A stretch of 64,000 nucleotides of DNA from Cyanodermella asteris. Lineage: Eukaryota > Ascomycota > Lecanoromycetes > Ostropales > Stictidaceae. Below the pieces are notes generated by a model. The model was not told the origin of the DNA, made no database searches, and saw nothing but the letters and a program-made list of their open reading frames with translations. The stretch is taken from NCBI GenBank assembly GCA_900618795.1, contig UYJD01000008.1, positions 817,662-881,661 on the forward strand. Reading direction: 5' to 3'. This document shows positions 1 through 11,194 of this stretch, one piece after another. Numbering within the stretch: the stretch's first letter is position 1; every line of letters begins with the position of its first letter. A program made the position numbers and the translations under genes.

Positions 1-864
1 CTACGAGCATCCCATTGACATAGGAAAGTAGCTGATAGCCATCTGGCCATCTTTACCACCACAAGGTGTGCTTACTACATCAGCTGAAATGGAGCTGGCG
101 AAGTTCCACCAGCTTCCACTTCCCATACCTGATCAAGGCATATGCACAAATAGAAGCAGCTGAATGGAAATGGGGACGTTCGCATGGTAAGAGAGCAGCG
201 TGCATCACGCCTTGATCTGCTTCTGGCGTGGCGACCCGCCTCCGACCTGGACAGCGACTATTGTTGTACCTGTTAAAGCTTCCCTCCACCACATCTAGAC
301 GGCATATGTGGAGATTTGCGCGTTCAAATGCCGATAGACACACGCTACGAATGGCTCAACAAAGACTCCTGGGTCACCGTAACGCGGCCACATTGGCCTT
401 TCCGTCGACCACAAATCACGCTCGGACGGCAGATCGACGCGAAAGCATATTACTTGGACGTATCCGAAGGCAGAGTATGAGGATGGTATTCGGCACTTGC
501 GTGGTGTAAAAACCTGGTTCGTCTGAACAAGCGTCACAGGATGTGAACTTGCGTGCGGATCTGATGGCTCGATACGAAAGGCAATTTCTCAAGTCTTTCG
601 ATTCAACCATGTGGAGACAATAGGTTCGAACTCGGGGGGAAAATGGACGAGGCTCACGAGATGAGAACAGCATGGGCCGCTATAAAGGTTGTGACGTCGG
701 CAACATGACTCCGTGGATGAAGTGAGGGGTCAGAGCCGACTCGATGCTGAACGTCTCCCATACTGGGAAGTTGAAATATCACAAGGCTTTCACTTAGGAG
801 ATACATGAAGCTCAAGGCGCTGAGTTAATCGCTCATCAACACTGAAATCGACACTTGTGGCTAG
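1..864. other. Non-coding stretch at the left edge, upstream of the metallo-hydrolase gene
   Basis: I see no supported gene here. Short overlapping open frames occur on both strands between about 80 and 670, but none has a recognisable domain and they shadow each other. The last 180 bases probably contain the promoter of the gene that starts at 865. Confidence 0.5.
681..698 (+). promoter_or_regulatory. TATA-like and CRE-like elements upstream of the metallo-hydrolase
   Basis: A TATAAA lies at 681-686 and a TGACGTC at 692-698, about 180 bases before the start codon at 865. TGACGTCA-type sites bind bZIP (ATF/CREB) factors in fungi. The match is seven of eight bases, so the functional claim is only an inference from position. 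Confidence 0.25.
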
Positions 865-1883
865 ATGGACTACCTGCAAGACCTACCATTCTGCACGGCG
901 TGCGGGACGCAGTATCCTTCACAGCGAGAAGACAAACACTGCCCCATTTGTGATGTGAGTGTAAACAAAAGAATTCTCATGCCTTTCAGCTGTATCCTTC
1001 AATCTTGGCATTGAAACATCTCTATCTACGAAAATATAATCCCCAAATCCATGCATCTGACAAACCTGCTCAGGACCCACGCCAATTCATCCCACCCCCA
1101 GGCCAATCCTGGACCACCCTCCAAGAATTACGAACAAACCACAAAAACGTCTTCGTCAAAGATTCCATCGACCCGCGCATAACAAGCATCTACACCGAAC
1201 CCAAGTTCGCAATCGGCCAACGCGCCATCCTCCTAGAGACGCCCTCGGGAAACGTCCTCTGGGACTGCATCTCACTCCTCGACCAAGACACCGTAGACCA
1301 CATCAACGCCACCGGCCGCGGCGGAGTCGTCGGGATCGTAATTTCCCATCCCCATTTCTACACCACCAACGCGGTCTGGGCCAAGGTCTTCGACTGCCCG
1401 ATTTACGTGGCTTCAGACGACAGAGAATGGCTCTTCTCCGCACCGCCAGACGATAAACTCCGACTCCTTACTTCGGCCAACACCGAAATAGTCCCCGGCG
1501 TCACGGCGATCAAATGCGGCGGTCACTTTCCCGGCTCATTGTGTATCCATTGGGAAAAGAACCTCTTTTCTTCAGACACGATCATGACGATTCCGTCGAG
1601 CCGGAACCCCGAGGAACATTACGTGCGTGGCGAAACCGGGACGTACAGTTTCATGTGGGCGATCCCGAACATGATTCCGTTGGGGCCGGTAGAGATTAAG
1701 CAGATTCTGGATCGACTGAGCGGGTTTGAGTTTGAGACGACATTTGGGAATATACCGGGGTTGGATGTGAGGAAGAAGGATCTCAAGAGGCGGGTGCTGG
1801 AGAGTGCGCAGATACAGATTCGGAGGATGGGGTGGAGAGGGAAGGAGGAGGGGGAGGCTATTCTCAGCATGAACTGGGGATGA
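865..1883 (+). CDS. Metallo-beta-lactamase-fold hydrolase with N-terminal zinc ribbon
   Basis: Two exons, 865-954 and 1074-1883, give 299 residues. The 119-nt intron (GTGAGT...CTCAG, branch-like CTGAC) is chosen because it joins CPICD to DPRQF, the sequence context I recall for this fungal family. Residues 10-29 hold two CxxC pairs (C10/C13, C26/C29), a likely zinc ribbon. The MBL fold follows: SHPHFYTT at 121-128 replaces the classical HxHxDH, H181 lies in GGHFPGS, and D198 in LFSSDT. The normal second-metal Asp-His pair is therefore missing from motif 2, as in related fungal proteins. No signal peptide is visible, so it is probably cytosolic. The substrate is unknown. It is convergent with the next gene. 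Confidence 0.85.
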
Positions 1884-2052
1884 ATCAAGCATAAACATAT
1901 CAGCGAAAGAATCAAATGTATAATCAACGATATGATCATGATCATCTTTTCCAAGTCAGTATTTACCGACGCTGCTGTCTAGCCGTGAGCTTCGAAATCT
2001 TCGAAGCAATTTATCGAGTCCAAAACACGTATCCTCGACGCTGCCTCGAACC

Positions 2053-3177
2053 CTACGACGTGTCGGAGCAAATACACTGCCCAGCCCAGACGGTCAGGGT
2101 GCATTCCAGTCCCTCAGCCTCACACACCGCCTGCGGCACATACCACCGCCCCGCAGGGCCAACGGCGCTCGTACTCGACTGCGGACCAAGCCGTCCCTCC
2201 GCAGCCCCAGTAGCATCAGCCGACGGAACAACAGTGTCAACATCACCACCCACAGCCGGTTCTGCTCCCTCAACATGCGATTCCTCTCCATCCACATCCT
2301 TCACATCCACATCACAATCCAACACAAAACTCCTTCCCACCTTCCCCCCCTCTCCCTCTTCCTCTCCCTCTCCATCCGCATTCTGTCCCACGCTAACACA
2401 CCCACCAAACTCCCCACCAACCCTTCCCACTCCAGCAATCTCACCCACACCACACGCCTCATCACCATAAATCTTAACCCGACACTCCCTCCCGTCGTCG
2501 TCGCCGTATTGGACCCACAGAGACGCGAAACCGTAACTCGGGTTCGGAAACAGGGTCTGGCAGGTTCCGGGGGCGAATTCGAACCAGCCGCAGCTCGGCC
2601 CGGTGCCGTTGGGGCCGGCGGTGTTACAGTTGGGGTTCGGGTAGGCGAGGGCTGCGGTGGGGGGTTTGGGAGGGGGAGCAATGGGACCGGTTGTTGGGAG
2701 GGTGCTGGTGGACGGTGTGCCTGGGATGGGGAGCGTGGGGAGGGAGGCGCTGGTGAAGGAGGAGAAGGTGGTGGAGACCTGGACGCTGGAGACGGGGATG
2801 CTGGAGATGATGGTGCTCGACGGGAGGGAGATGCTGCTGTTGGTGACACTGCTGCTGAACAGAGTCGGCGTGTGAGTTATGAGAGTCGAGACGGAAGAGA
2901 CGTTCAGTTGGGCGCTGCTAGTCAAGACGCCGGTTGGGACGCCGGTTGGGACGCTGATCGGGATGGATGTGTTGCCGTAGTACGGGCCGCTGGATTGGGA
3001 CAATGGGATCTTGGACGACGAGATACCGGTGGCGAGGCTCGTCTTGGCTGGGAATATTGTTCCGGTGGCGAAACCGGTGCCGGTACCGAGATGAGCGGTG
3101 CTGTTCAGCCTTGGATAGTAGAGTGCTTTTGCATCGGTGAAGGCGAGTAGTAGTGTGAGCACGCTGAGGAAGCTCAT
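2053..3177 (-). CDS. Secreted Ser/Thr-rich, mucin-like hypothetical protein
   Basis: A 374-residue frame starting at the ATG at 3175-3177. The frame extends upstream, but this start is preferred because it places a hydrophobic signal peptide (about residues 1-20) at the N-terminus. Residues 20-170 are a Ser/Thr/Pro/Val-rich stalk, likely O-glycosylated, with a small PTGVPTGV repeat. A cysteine-containing region follows (about 175-250: CNTAG, SCGWFEF, GTCQTLF, ECRVK, EACG), then an acidic Gly/Glu stretch encoded by a CT-rich tract near 2340-2400, and a Cys-containing C-terminus. There is no terminal hydrophobic GPI signal. I do not recognise the family. It may be a wall or extracellular-matrix protein. 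Splicing near the C-terminus cannot be excluded. Confidence 0.6.
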   Translation of the reverse strand: MSFLSVLTLLLAFTDAKALYYPRLNSTAHLGTGTGFATGTIFPAKTSLATGISSSKIPLSQSSGPYYGNTSIPISVPTGVPTGVLTSSAQLNVSSVSTLITHTPTLFSSSVTNSSISLPSSTIISSIPVSSVQVSTTFSSFTSASLPTLPIPGTPSTSTLPTTGPIAPPPKPPTAALAYPNPNCNTAGPNGTGPSCGWFEFAPGTCQTLFPNPSYGFASLWVQYGDDDGRECRVKIYGDEACGVGEIAGVGRVGGEFGGCVSVGQNADGEGEEEGEGGKVGRSFVLDCDVDVKDVDGEESHVEGAEPAVGGDVDTVVPSADATGAAEGRLGPQSSTSAVGPAGRWYVPQAVCEAEGLECTLTVWAGQCICSDTS

Positions 3178-3930
3178 CTGGGCATGGTTAATGATGTGAT
3201 TAATGGCAGGACGGAAAACTAACTTTGCATGCCATTCTGTTTTGTAGCGACGGTGGTCGTGTCGGTCGGTGGATGATGTAGGCGATGCTGAGAAGTGACA
3301 GGGGTGATACTTTGAATGAACAGGGGTGATCAAAGGTCTCTTATACGAGACTCAGAAGCTGCGTTGGTCTGTTACTTCGTTCGAAGGGTCTGGCCCTTCA
3401 AACATGCGACTGTGACACATCTCGAATAAAACGGACAATCAGACTCAAAATGTGTAACTTGAATCGCATCCAGTGCCGGCTCAGACGGCAAAGAAGTAAC
3501 ACACCGTCTATTTGTGAAAGCTTCGCAAGACATATCATGACTCTATGCTTCGGCAAGGAGTACAACAAAGTGACTTGAGTTTAGACATCAGAGAGCTCAA
3601 CAGAATAAGTGCGACATGAAGCGATCGCCTTCCGATGCTGGAGCTGCGTCTGAGATGGATCGTGACCAGTGCGACCTCACTCAATGAACAGACCCCGTAC
3701 GAACCGTCATCAATGTTCGGTATTTGAACCCCATCTCGCCTGTGGCATCTAGGCTTTGTTCGAAACAGTCGAGTGGCGTCAGCAAGATCGTAAGCAATTG
3801 ATCAGGTTAGACAGCCGAAATAGCACAAAAACAAGAACAGTCCGTGCGGTCATCATTGTGCACCTCAATCCTATGATTAGCAACGCACAACATTCTCCAA
3901 AATAAAATACCGCCCAACAACATCAATTCA
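3178..3930. other. Intergenic, between the secreted protein promoter and the oxalate decarboxylase 3' end
   Basis: No gene is recognised. This is the upstream region of the secreted Ser/Thr-rich protein and the 3' flank of the oxalate decarboxylase, both on the minus strand. No long open frame or repeat was noted. Confidence 0.5.
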
Positions 3931-5425
3931 TCAATGACCCTTCTTGACAGGTACCTTCCTCGCGTCAAGCTCGTCCACAAACTTTCTCCCCAACTTTGGA
4001 TGATCTTGAAACACATGCTCACTAACAAGCCTCTCCGGCGTCTGCCCCAACCACTGCTCCAAACTGAAATCTTGAAACTTATCACTCTTGAAAATCTCCA
4101 AAAACTCCAAAGGTTCTGTATCACTCAGATTCTCCACATAGTGGCCCATGTTCCGGGGTACGATCCCCACGTCGCCGGGAGTGTAGTCAAACGTGCGCGC
4201 CGTACCGCCAGACGCAAAGACCGTGACACGGGCACGGCCGTTGAGGAAGAAAGACCACTCGTCGGCATTGGGATGCCAGTGCATTTCACGTAGGCCGCCA
4301 CCGTTGACTTTTACGTGTGCGGCGGAGACGGTCTTGGAGAGGGGGAAGTTGGTGCTGTCGGTAATGCGGACTTCGCCGGCTTCGGTCTTGATGGGTTCTT
4401 GGGCGAGCATGCGGTGGACGAAGCGGCGCTTGGACTTCTTCACGCCGGGCTTGTTAGGGATCTCTTCATCAATTGATTTAGGTAGTGAGCCTTCGAAGAT
4501 GTACTTTTCGCTCTGGGGGATGTGGTCGAAGATCTGCGGGTCGAGGCGGAAATTCTTGCTTAGGACGGACTTGGGGGTGTGTTTGAGCCAGTCGGACAGT
4601 AGGAAGGTCGAGTCTTCACTGAAGTTGCCGTCGTCGAAAATCAGTAGAAACTCGCACCCGTCGGGCGATAGCCCCTGGATTGAGTGCGGATTGCCGGATG
4701 GAAAGTACCACAGATCTCCCTCGGACAGATCTTCGATATAGTTCCCGCCATCGACATCCAGGGCCGTCACTCTCGCTTTGCCGGAGATCATGTATGCCCA
4801 CTCGGCCTCCTTGTGCCAGTGCAACTCTCTGACAGCACCGCACTCCAAGCGCATGTTGACACCGGCGAGTTCCTTCGACGTTGTAAGCTCTCGATCCGTA
4901 GTCTGGCGCGCCCATCCTCCCTCTTCGATCCTCATGTGCGAGTCGGAGTAACTCCACTTCATGTTAGACAATGTACCCGAATCGGTACTCGGCGGTCTGA
5001 TCATATCTGGATTCTGTCATTCCGTCAGTCACATAACACAACCCATTGACGACGCCCATGCATCGTGTAATGGTGGGACGTACCTGAAGATCACGGTCCG
5101 GGTTCCGTGGACCCAGTACGGAGCCGCCGATGCCATTGCGGTAGGGCTCCGGAACGATCTTGTCACCGTACGTATCGGTCTTGTTGTCGTACGGATTGCG
5201 GTCTTTCTTGGACATGTGCTTCCATCCTGGGGTATCGCGGGCCGTGTCTGCGCCGTCCGTCTCATCTCCCTGCTGCAGAATGACCGTAGCACTGTTGATC
5301 TTCTTGTTCTGGAGCTGTTGTAAGATGGTCCGAAAGTCCTCGCCTTTGCTCGAGTACAGCCGAAGCGTCTGCACACTCGTGAAGCCGCGCGGCCCAGAGG
5401 ACCTCAACAGACGAGATGCCAACAT
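3931..5425 (-). CDS. Bicupin oxalate decarboxylase
   Basis: Converts oxalate to formate and CO2 using Mn. Two exons on the minus strand, 5425-5084 and 5013-3931, with a 70-nt intron (GTACGT...GACAG), give 474 residues. The acceptor was chosen to create NPDMIRPP, which restores frame. Cupin 1 has ELHWHKEAEW and GDLWYFPSGNPHS; cupin 2 has EMHWHPNADEW and GDVGIVPRNMGHY, so both metal sites are complete. The lid segment reads SEDSTF, keeping the Glu of the SENST lid that in Bacillus OxdC marks decarboxylase rather than oxidase activity. Oddity: the N-terminus (MLASRLLRSSGPRG...) lacks a secretory signal and looks like a mitochondrial presequence (Arg/Ser-rich, no acidic residues in about the first 28). 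A later Met (residue 71) could be an alternative start. Confidence 0.9.
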
Positions 5426-6144
5426 CTTGTCAACGGCAATGAGGAGTGGAGGAGAATCGAATCACAGCGTCAGAGAGGAGGCTCATGGACATGGGCCCGA
5501 TATCTGCCAGAGCTACAGGCTGGCTGGGTTACCCCATCTCCGCCTAAGGACCCATCCACGGCAGCGTCTGGAGCTCAACGGTCCCCTTCCGCGGGCCACA
5601 TGTAAGGAATCCCGCCCACTGCATCTCACTCGTCAGTCGAAGGTTGGATGACGTCGCTGATTCGTCTGCGAAGCTGCCGCTGCTGCATCGGACGTGCTTC
5701 CGCTGCCTCGTCAAAGCGGTGTAAGCAGACTTTCATGCTGGTTGCTAATGGCAATCATCTCCGTGAAGGCGTAATGAAGCTTGAAGGAGAAGAAAATGAT
5801 GTCTGAAACAGTTACTCCAGATGTGCGGCTGATGGGGCCTCTAATGCTGCCAAGCAGTCTTGGTATTGCTTATCGCATATCGCGACCGTTAACCGGCGGA
5901 CGTCAGTATGGGGGCACGAACGTGGCACATATTCGATCACCTTTCAGATTGTCCATCAGTCAATATTGTGCGAGGTCATCAAAAGAAACATCATGATTCT
6001 CTGCTGTCTATGGTGGATGCGAAAGTGGCGATGTTAGTGTGCTTCACCGTTGACTCTCGCCGAACCTGGATATATCATTCCTTTTATTTATTGTGCCTTC
6101 AAATACTGCGCATTCCTTCCATGACTCGAGACCATGTACAGTCT
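5426..6144. other. Intergenic, oxalate decarboxylase promoter and arylsulfatase 3' flank
   Basis: No supported gene. The region holds the promoter of the oxalate decarboxylase near 5430-5700 and the 3' end of the arylsulfatase transcript. Open frames here are short and unrecognised. Confidence 0.5.
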
Positions 6145-8003
6145 TCAGACCCAGTCACTCCAATGGAAGCCTTCCTTGTATCCCTTGGCGACCTGTGGAC
6201 CTTCGGCGTCCAAAATATAGCCGGCAGCACATCTGTCAAAGCGAATTCTTTCCACCGTATTGGCGTAAAAGTCATCGAACCGCGTTGCCAGCGCATCGTG
6301 AAGATTGTTGACGTTCCCCTGAGGATGCAGCGTGTCCCAAGGCTTCACACATTGCTGTCCTTTGCACGATTTGAGCACGAACAGCAACGAATCCAATCGC
6401 TGCAGAACCTGAGATAGCGGCTTGCCGAGGATCGTCTCGGGAGGCGTGATGCCAGTGATCTCGGATGCGGACGGATGCAGGTTCTTCATCTGACTCGGAT
6501 CAGCCTGTGGAAGTCAGCATAGTTCACTTGAAAAAGCAGTAGACGCATACACTCAGATCGTAGAATTCGTGCACATTGTTGCACCAGACTGAGTAGTAGA
6601 AGTCATAACCATCACCGATCAATCGCAGCGACTTGTACGTGTTGTTCTCGTAGCGATAGAGATCAAACTTGCTCTCCGACAGAGCCCAGCCCCAATATTC
6701 GACGTTGACATGTTCGTGTCTCGTCTCTTTCGCTTCCTCCAGATCTTTCTCCGACAGCGGAATTGCTGCGCCGTCGAATTCGTCGCGTGGCTTGATGCCG
6801 AAGATGTCGAAAAAGGTAGGCACCAAATCTGTGTGTGTTGTAACTACTTCGGAAGTCTTGCCTTTGGGTACACCTGGGCCGCGGATGATCAGAGGGACGT
6901 TGATATCCTCTTCGTAACCACACTCTTTGTCGGGCTGCAGCCGGTGATGTCCGATGTGGTAGCCGTTGTCTGCTGTGTATATAATGTAGGTGTTGTCAAG
7001 GATGCCGAGGTCTTCCAGCTTGTGGACTAGCGTATCGATGATCTCGTCCACTGCCTGCAGGGCTCTGAGGCGCTGTCGGTAGTGGTGGTCGTTCCAGTCG
7101 ACATTCTCTCGACTCTGCTTGGGTAGATCGCGGACCCAATTAGCGCCACTGGGCTATACGATAGTCAGCAGATGTCACCTTCAAATGTCAGTCCCGGATT
7201 ACCTCATCTGGATTGAAATTGGAATGTCGCGGGACCACGGCGTCTTTGAACAGATGCTCATGGCGTTTGGCGGAGACCGGCGGGCCCATTCCAACGGTCC
7301 CGTTCTTAACAGCACCAGGCGGGATGTAATCGAGATTACTATGGGGAGCAATAGGTGCGGCTGTCAAGAAGAACGGCCTATCAGCAGTGGCGGCTTCGTC
7401 GAGGAAGCCGTAGACCTTTCCAGCCAGCACGTCTGTCGAATAATGGCCCTCATAGCTCTTGGGAGGATCCTGATTCCGTTGGTACGTAGAGTTGAGATAG
7501 GAATAAGTGAACGGGTCGAGCAGGAAGTCATGAGCCGTCCAATTCGCTGGGTATGGATCGTTGTAGTTGTCTACCGTGTGGGAATTGAACAGCTTGCCAA
7601 CATAGTACGTCCCCAGACCTGCCTCTTGAAGCCACGTCGGGAGCCAATTGCTGTTGTGACCTTCCTGGACAAACTTCTGGTAACCACCATACGGCAGCCA
7701 AAGATCTGTGACATTGGTATTGTGAGCAGCTTTGCCTGTCCACAGTGAGACTCGAGACGGGCAGCAAACAGCAATGGTGCAGAAATGGCGCTTGAAGAAA
7801 GTACCCTCGTCCAAGAGATGCTTTTGTAGTAATGGCATATAGTCCAAGCTGTCCATATGTAGGTCTTGATCGTCGGTCAGAATGAAAATGACATTCGGAG
7901 TCTTCTTCGAATTGCCCAAGATCTTCTGCTGGCTGTCTGCACCGACCGAGGGCACAGACAACCCCAGCAAGGCCACCGAAACTGCTGCTAGAATTGATTT
8001 CAT
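6145..8003 (-). CDS. Secreted arylsulfatase (type I sulfatase)
   Basis: Hydrolyses sulfate esters. Three exons on the minus strand, 8003-7203, 7153-6551 and 6504-6145, give 587 residues. The introns (49 and 46 nt) have GTAATC...TATAG and GTATGC...CCACAG borders. The start at 8003 is preferred over an upstream in-frame Met because it begins a signal peptide (MKSILAAVSVALLGLSVPSVGA). The first metal Asp pair is D44/D45. The formylglycine signature C81-P-S-R...T-G (81-90) is intact, so the enzyme should be matured by a formylglycine-generating enzyme or anaerobic-type system. TADNGYHIGHHRL in exon 2 supplies the later metal and catalytic residues. Several N-glycosylation sequons fit secretion. 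The length is normal for fungal arylsulfatases. It is divergent from the MFS gene. Confidence 0.93.
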
Positions 8004-8799
8004 GGCTCTGGAGGTGAAGGGACACAATTCAGCTCTGATCACCGGATTGTACACTAAAATTCGGCCTCTCCTTTGTAGCTTTCAAGACTTCGAGAAGTGT
8101 GTGCCCCACCTGCATGAGCGGGAGCTTCTCGGCAAGCCGGCCTCGTCATCGCACGAGAACCTGTCGAAACGCATTGTCTGCTCAAAGACTTGCAGTGGAT
8201 CTCAAGGAGCATGAACAAAATCCTGGTACCTTGAGAGGCTCAAGAAGTGGTTGTCGATGGCATGCTGCAAGCCCTCCATTGCGTGACGAGATCCCTGAAA
8301 GCGGGAAGGATTAAGAGGTGAGCTTCAACTTCCTTTTCTTGGCGGCAGCATGCCACCCAAAGTTTGTTTGTAACCACTTGCCACGAGGCAAGGGACTCTT
8401 CCACGGTAGGCCGGTTCTCGATAAACGGTTCTGCAAGTCTCAGAGACGTGCAAAAGCATGCAGTTCGTCGGCGGAAGTGAAAGATGGCGAAGGCTAATCA
8501 CCGACAACCACCCGACCCAGCGCGGTTCGCTACACAAAACAGATGGCGCTGATAAACGCAGCCAATGATTGCATCGATTTCTTAGCCTCTGATTCATCTC
8601 CACTATTCTTGTTTGAGTCACAGTTTTCTCCGAACTTCCATCTGCGTTTTGATTTTCATGGTGATCCGGACCACTGGGTCTTGATGTGGCCCTCTCATTC
8701 TCCACCAATGCTTGAAAAGTCGAACCAGTTCGAAGTAGCCGTGAAGCTCAAAAACGCAATCGGTGCCGCGATTTCGTGAACATCTTTGTATCGCTAGGC
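8004..8799. other. Divergent promoter region between arylsulfatase and MFS transporter
   Basis: About 800 bases separate the two start codons, so regulatory sequence may be shared. A perfect TGAGTCA lies at 8614-8620. Short frames inside (for example 8325-8708 minus) have no recognisable domain. Confidence 0.5.
8614..8620 (+). promoter_or_regulatory. TGAGTCA, candidate Gcn4/CPC1 or AP-1 site
   Basis: A seven-base match 180 bases upstream of the MFS start. Gcn4/CPC1 and Yap-type bZIP factors bind this sequence in fungi. About eight such heptamers are expected by chance in 64 kb, so the support is its position only. Confidence 0.2.
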
Positions 8800-10922
8800 A
8801 TGTCTGTAGACACTACCGAACACACCCCGCTCCTTGCGGCTCAGGCCCTGGCAGAGCCTCAGTCGACTGACTACAGCGCGGTACCCGTCTCCAACGGGAT
8901 CGTGGACGAGGAAGCTTCGGTTCATTCAAGCGAGGCTTGTCGACAGAATGGCGGACCTGATGACACGCATGCAGGGGAAGAGAAACCTCCAAACTTCTCG
9001 GTCATTGCGGTACTACTTCTAGGTATGTTTACATCCGGGACGCGACTTGTCAGATCATTTTCTAATTAGAATTGCAAAGGCGTCTTTGTCAACAATGTCG
9101 ACAGTACCCTGGTCATGTCCCAAACGGGATCGATCGCCTCCGAGTTCAACGACTTCGCCAGCTCAGACTGGCTGATCACATCATTCTTCTTGGCATCTTG
9201 CGCTGCACAGCCAGTGGTATGTTCTCTTCACTGAATGAACTGGACCAGAACACCGGACTGACAGTTTCAAGCTTGGCAAGCTGAGTGACATCTACGGACG
9301 CAAGACTCTGCTCCTCGTCACATATGCTTTCTTCACTCTTGGAAACTTCCTCACGTATGTTCACCCGACCACTTGCTTTGCAATATGGCTGACGCACTGA
9401 AGTGGCGTTGGGACAGAATTGTGGCAGGTTCTGCTTGGGCGTGCTGTTGCTGGGATTGGTGGTGGTGCCGGAGCATCTCTGGTGTCGATCTTGATTGCTG
9501 GTGAGTTGCATTGAAAGCACTGAGCCGAACACCTCATCTCACGTCTATAGATCTCGTTCCCATCCGATCAGTCGCAGCATGGCGAAGCTATGTCAACGTC
9601 GCCGCAACAACAGGACGATCCTGCGGGGGGCCGGTTGGTGGTCTGCTGTCCGACACAGTCGGTTGGCGATGGTAAGCGATCGAAGTTCAATCTCTGGACA
9701 TACCAGCACTGACATCCCAAGGTCATTCTACGGCCAGTGCCCCCTCACGATCCTCGCTTTCATTCTCGTCTTCATAAAGCTTCCACCAACAGAAACCGAC
9801 ATCCTCGCTTCCTCATCCAGCAAGAAACCCGCCCAAAGCCAGCTTGACAAACTTCACAGAATCGACTTTCTCGGAGCATTCATTCTCGTGGTCGCCACAC
9901 TCAGCTTCCTGCTGGGCCTCGAGTTCGCGACCAAGAACATGATGCGTCTGTCACCTCTCAGCATCTCATGCCTCACAGTCTCCGTCGTCTTCGTCGCAGC
10001 ATTCGTCGTCGTGGAAGGAAAGTTCGCCAAAGAACCAATGTTCCCCGTCCGGCTGATGCTGCATCGGGACGTGATCACGACGTACTCGATTGCGTTTCTG
10101 CAGATGCTCGCTCAACTCCAGGTACGTCCACACTGCCGAGTCCCCATTGCCAAGATTTTTTTTGTTGCTGACAGGGTGTTCTAGCTCATGTTCTCGGTCC
10201 CGCTCTACTTCCAAATCGCCATGTCCCGCCCCGCCCGCGACGCGGGCACCCGTCTCGTCCCCGCCGTGGTCGGCAACGCCATCGGCGGGCTGCTCTGCGG
10301 CTACACCATAAACCGCACCGGGCGATACAAGAAACTGACACTCGCCGGTCTGACATTCGCATGCATCGGCTACACGCTGGTCGTGACCCGGTGGCACGGA
10401 AATACCAACTGGGCGGAATCGCTGTACATATTCCCGGGCGGGTTCGGGTCCGCGGTCGTACAGTCGACGACATTCATTGCGTTGACAGCGGGGATTCCGA
10501 GGGAACATTATGCGGTCGCGGGTAGTGGGCTGTATCAGGCGGTGGGGATTGGGGGCACGGTCAGTACGGGGATTACGATGACGATTTTGCAGGGGACTTT
10601 GAGGCCTTATTTGAGGGAAGGACTGGGGGGTGTGGAAGGCAAAGAGAAGGTGGGTATTTGATTGCTGGTTTCGTAGGAACGGGTGCTGACTTTCGACAGA
10701 TCATTCGGCGGGCGATTCAGGATATCTACTATGCGCAAACGCTCCCTGATGCGATTCGGAAGATAGTGGTGGAGAGTTACATCAAGGCACTGACGTGGAC
10801 GCACGGTAAGTGAGCCTCCTGCTGGCTTTTTGGAGAAAGAACTGACATGTACAGTATCGTCCCTCGTCTGTTGCGTTCTGGCGCTGGTTATAACCTTCTT
10901 CATGACAGACCGACGTATATAG
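8800..10922 (+). CDS. MFS transporter, DHA2/vacuolar (Vba/Fnx1-like) type
   Basis: Nine exons: 8800-9022, 9080-9216, 9272-9354, 9403-9500, 9551-9671, 9722-10121, 10185-10649, 10700-10805, 10855-10922. All introns are 48-63 nt with GT-AG borders, and together they give 566 residues. The N-terminal cytosolic tail carries EHTPLL, an acidic dileucine signal used for vacuolar sorting. The first helices contain SSDWLITSFFLASCAAQPV followed by GKLSDIYGRK, the MFS motif A. GRAVAGIGGG and the motif-C-like GGPVGG before VGWRWSFYG are also present, and further helices continue to the end. This pattern fits the DHA2 group, which includes the vacuolar basic amino-acid and drug exporters Vba and Fnx1. The substrate is an inference. 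The exon 2/3 junction (QPV/LGK) is the least certain splice. Confidence 0.88.
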
Positions 10923-11194
10923 ACTTCAGAGCTCTCTTTGGACTTGGAATCTTGTTTGTCGCAGCGCAAATAGTCTGGTCTATGAGAGTTGCATATACAA
11001 CTATGATTGTACGTCCAATGTCATGAACAGCCGTTATCGTTTCCTGCCGATTGCATGCCTGTTGACGGCACTTCTCCGTGCCGTAATCGGGCACAGATGG
11101 ATCTTGGATACGCCCAAACCTCGATGATAGAGCTAGCAGTGAAATCTCAGCCTGGGGTCAGCATAGGATTGTAGCCTGTTTGACTCTGTCAATA

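Noticed and set aside
955-989. A 35-nt intron (GTGAGT...TTTCAG) in the metallo-hydrolase gene
   Set aside because: It keeps frame but is too short for this genome and inserts a sequence foreign to the family. The 119-nt alternative joins CPICD to DPRQF and fits better.
2275-3150. A 291-codon plus-strand frame
   Set aside because: It is exactly antisense to the secreted protein, is Gly/Arg/Val-rich as expected from reversed Ser/Thr/Pro codons, and has no domain.
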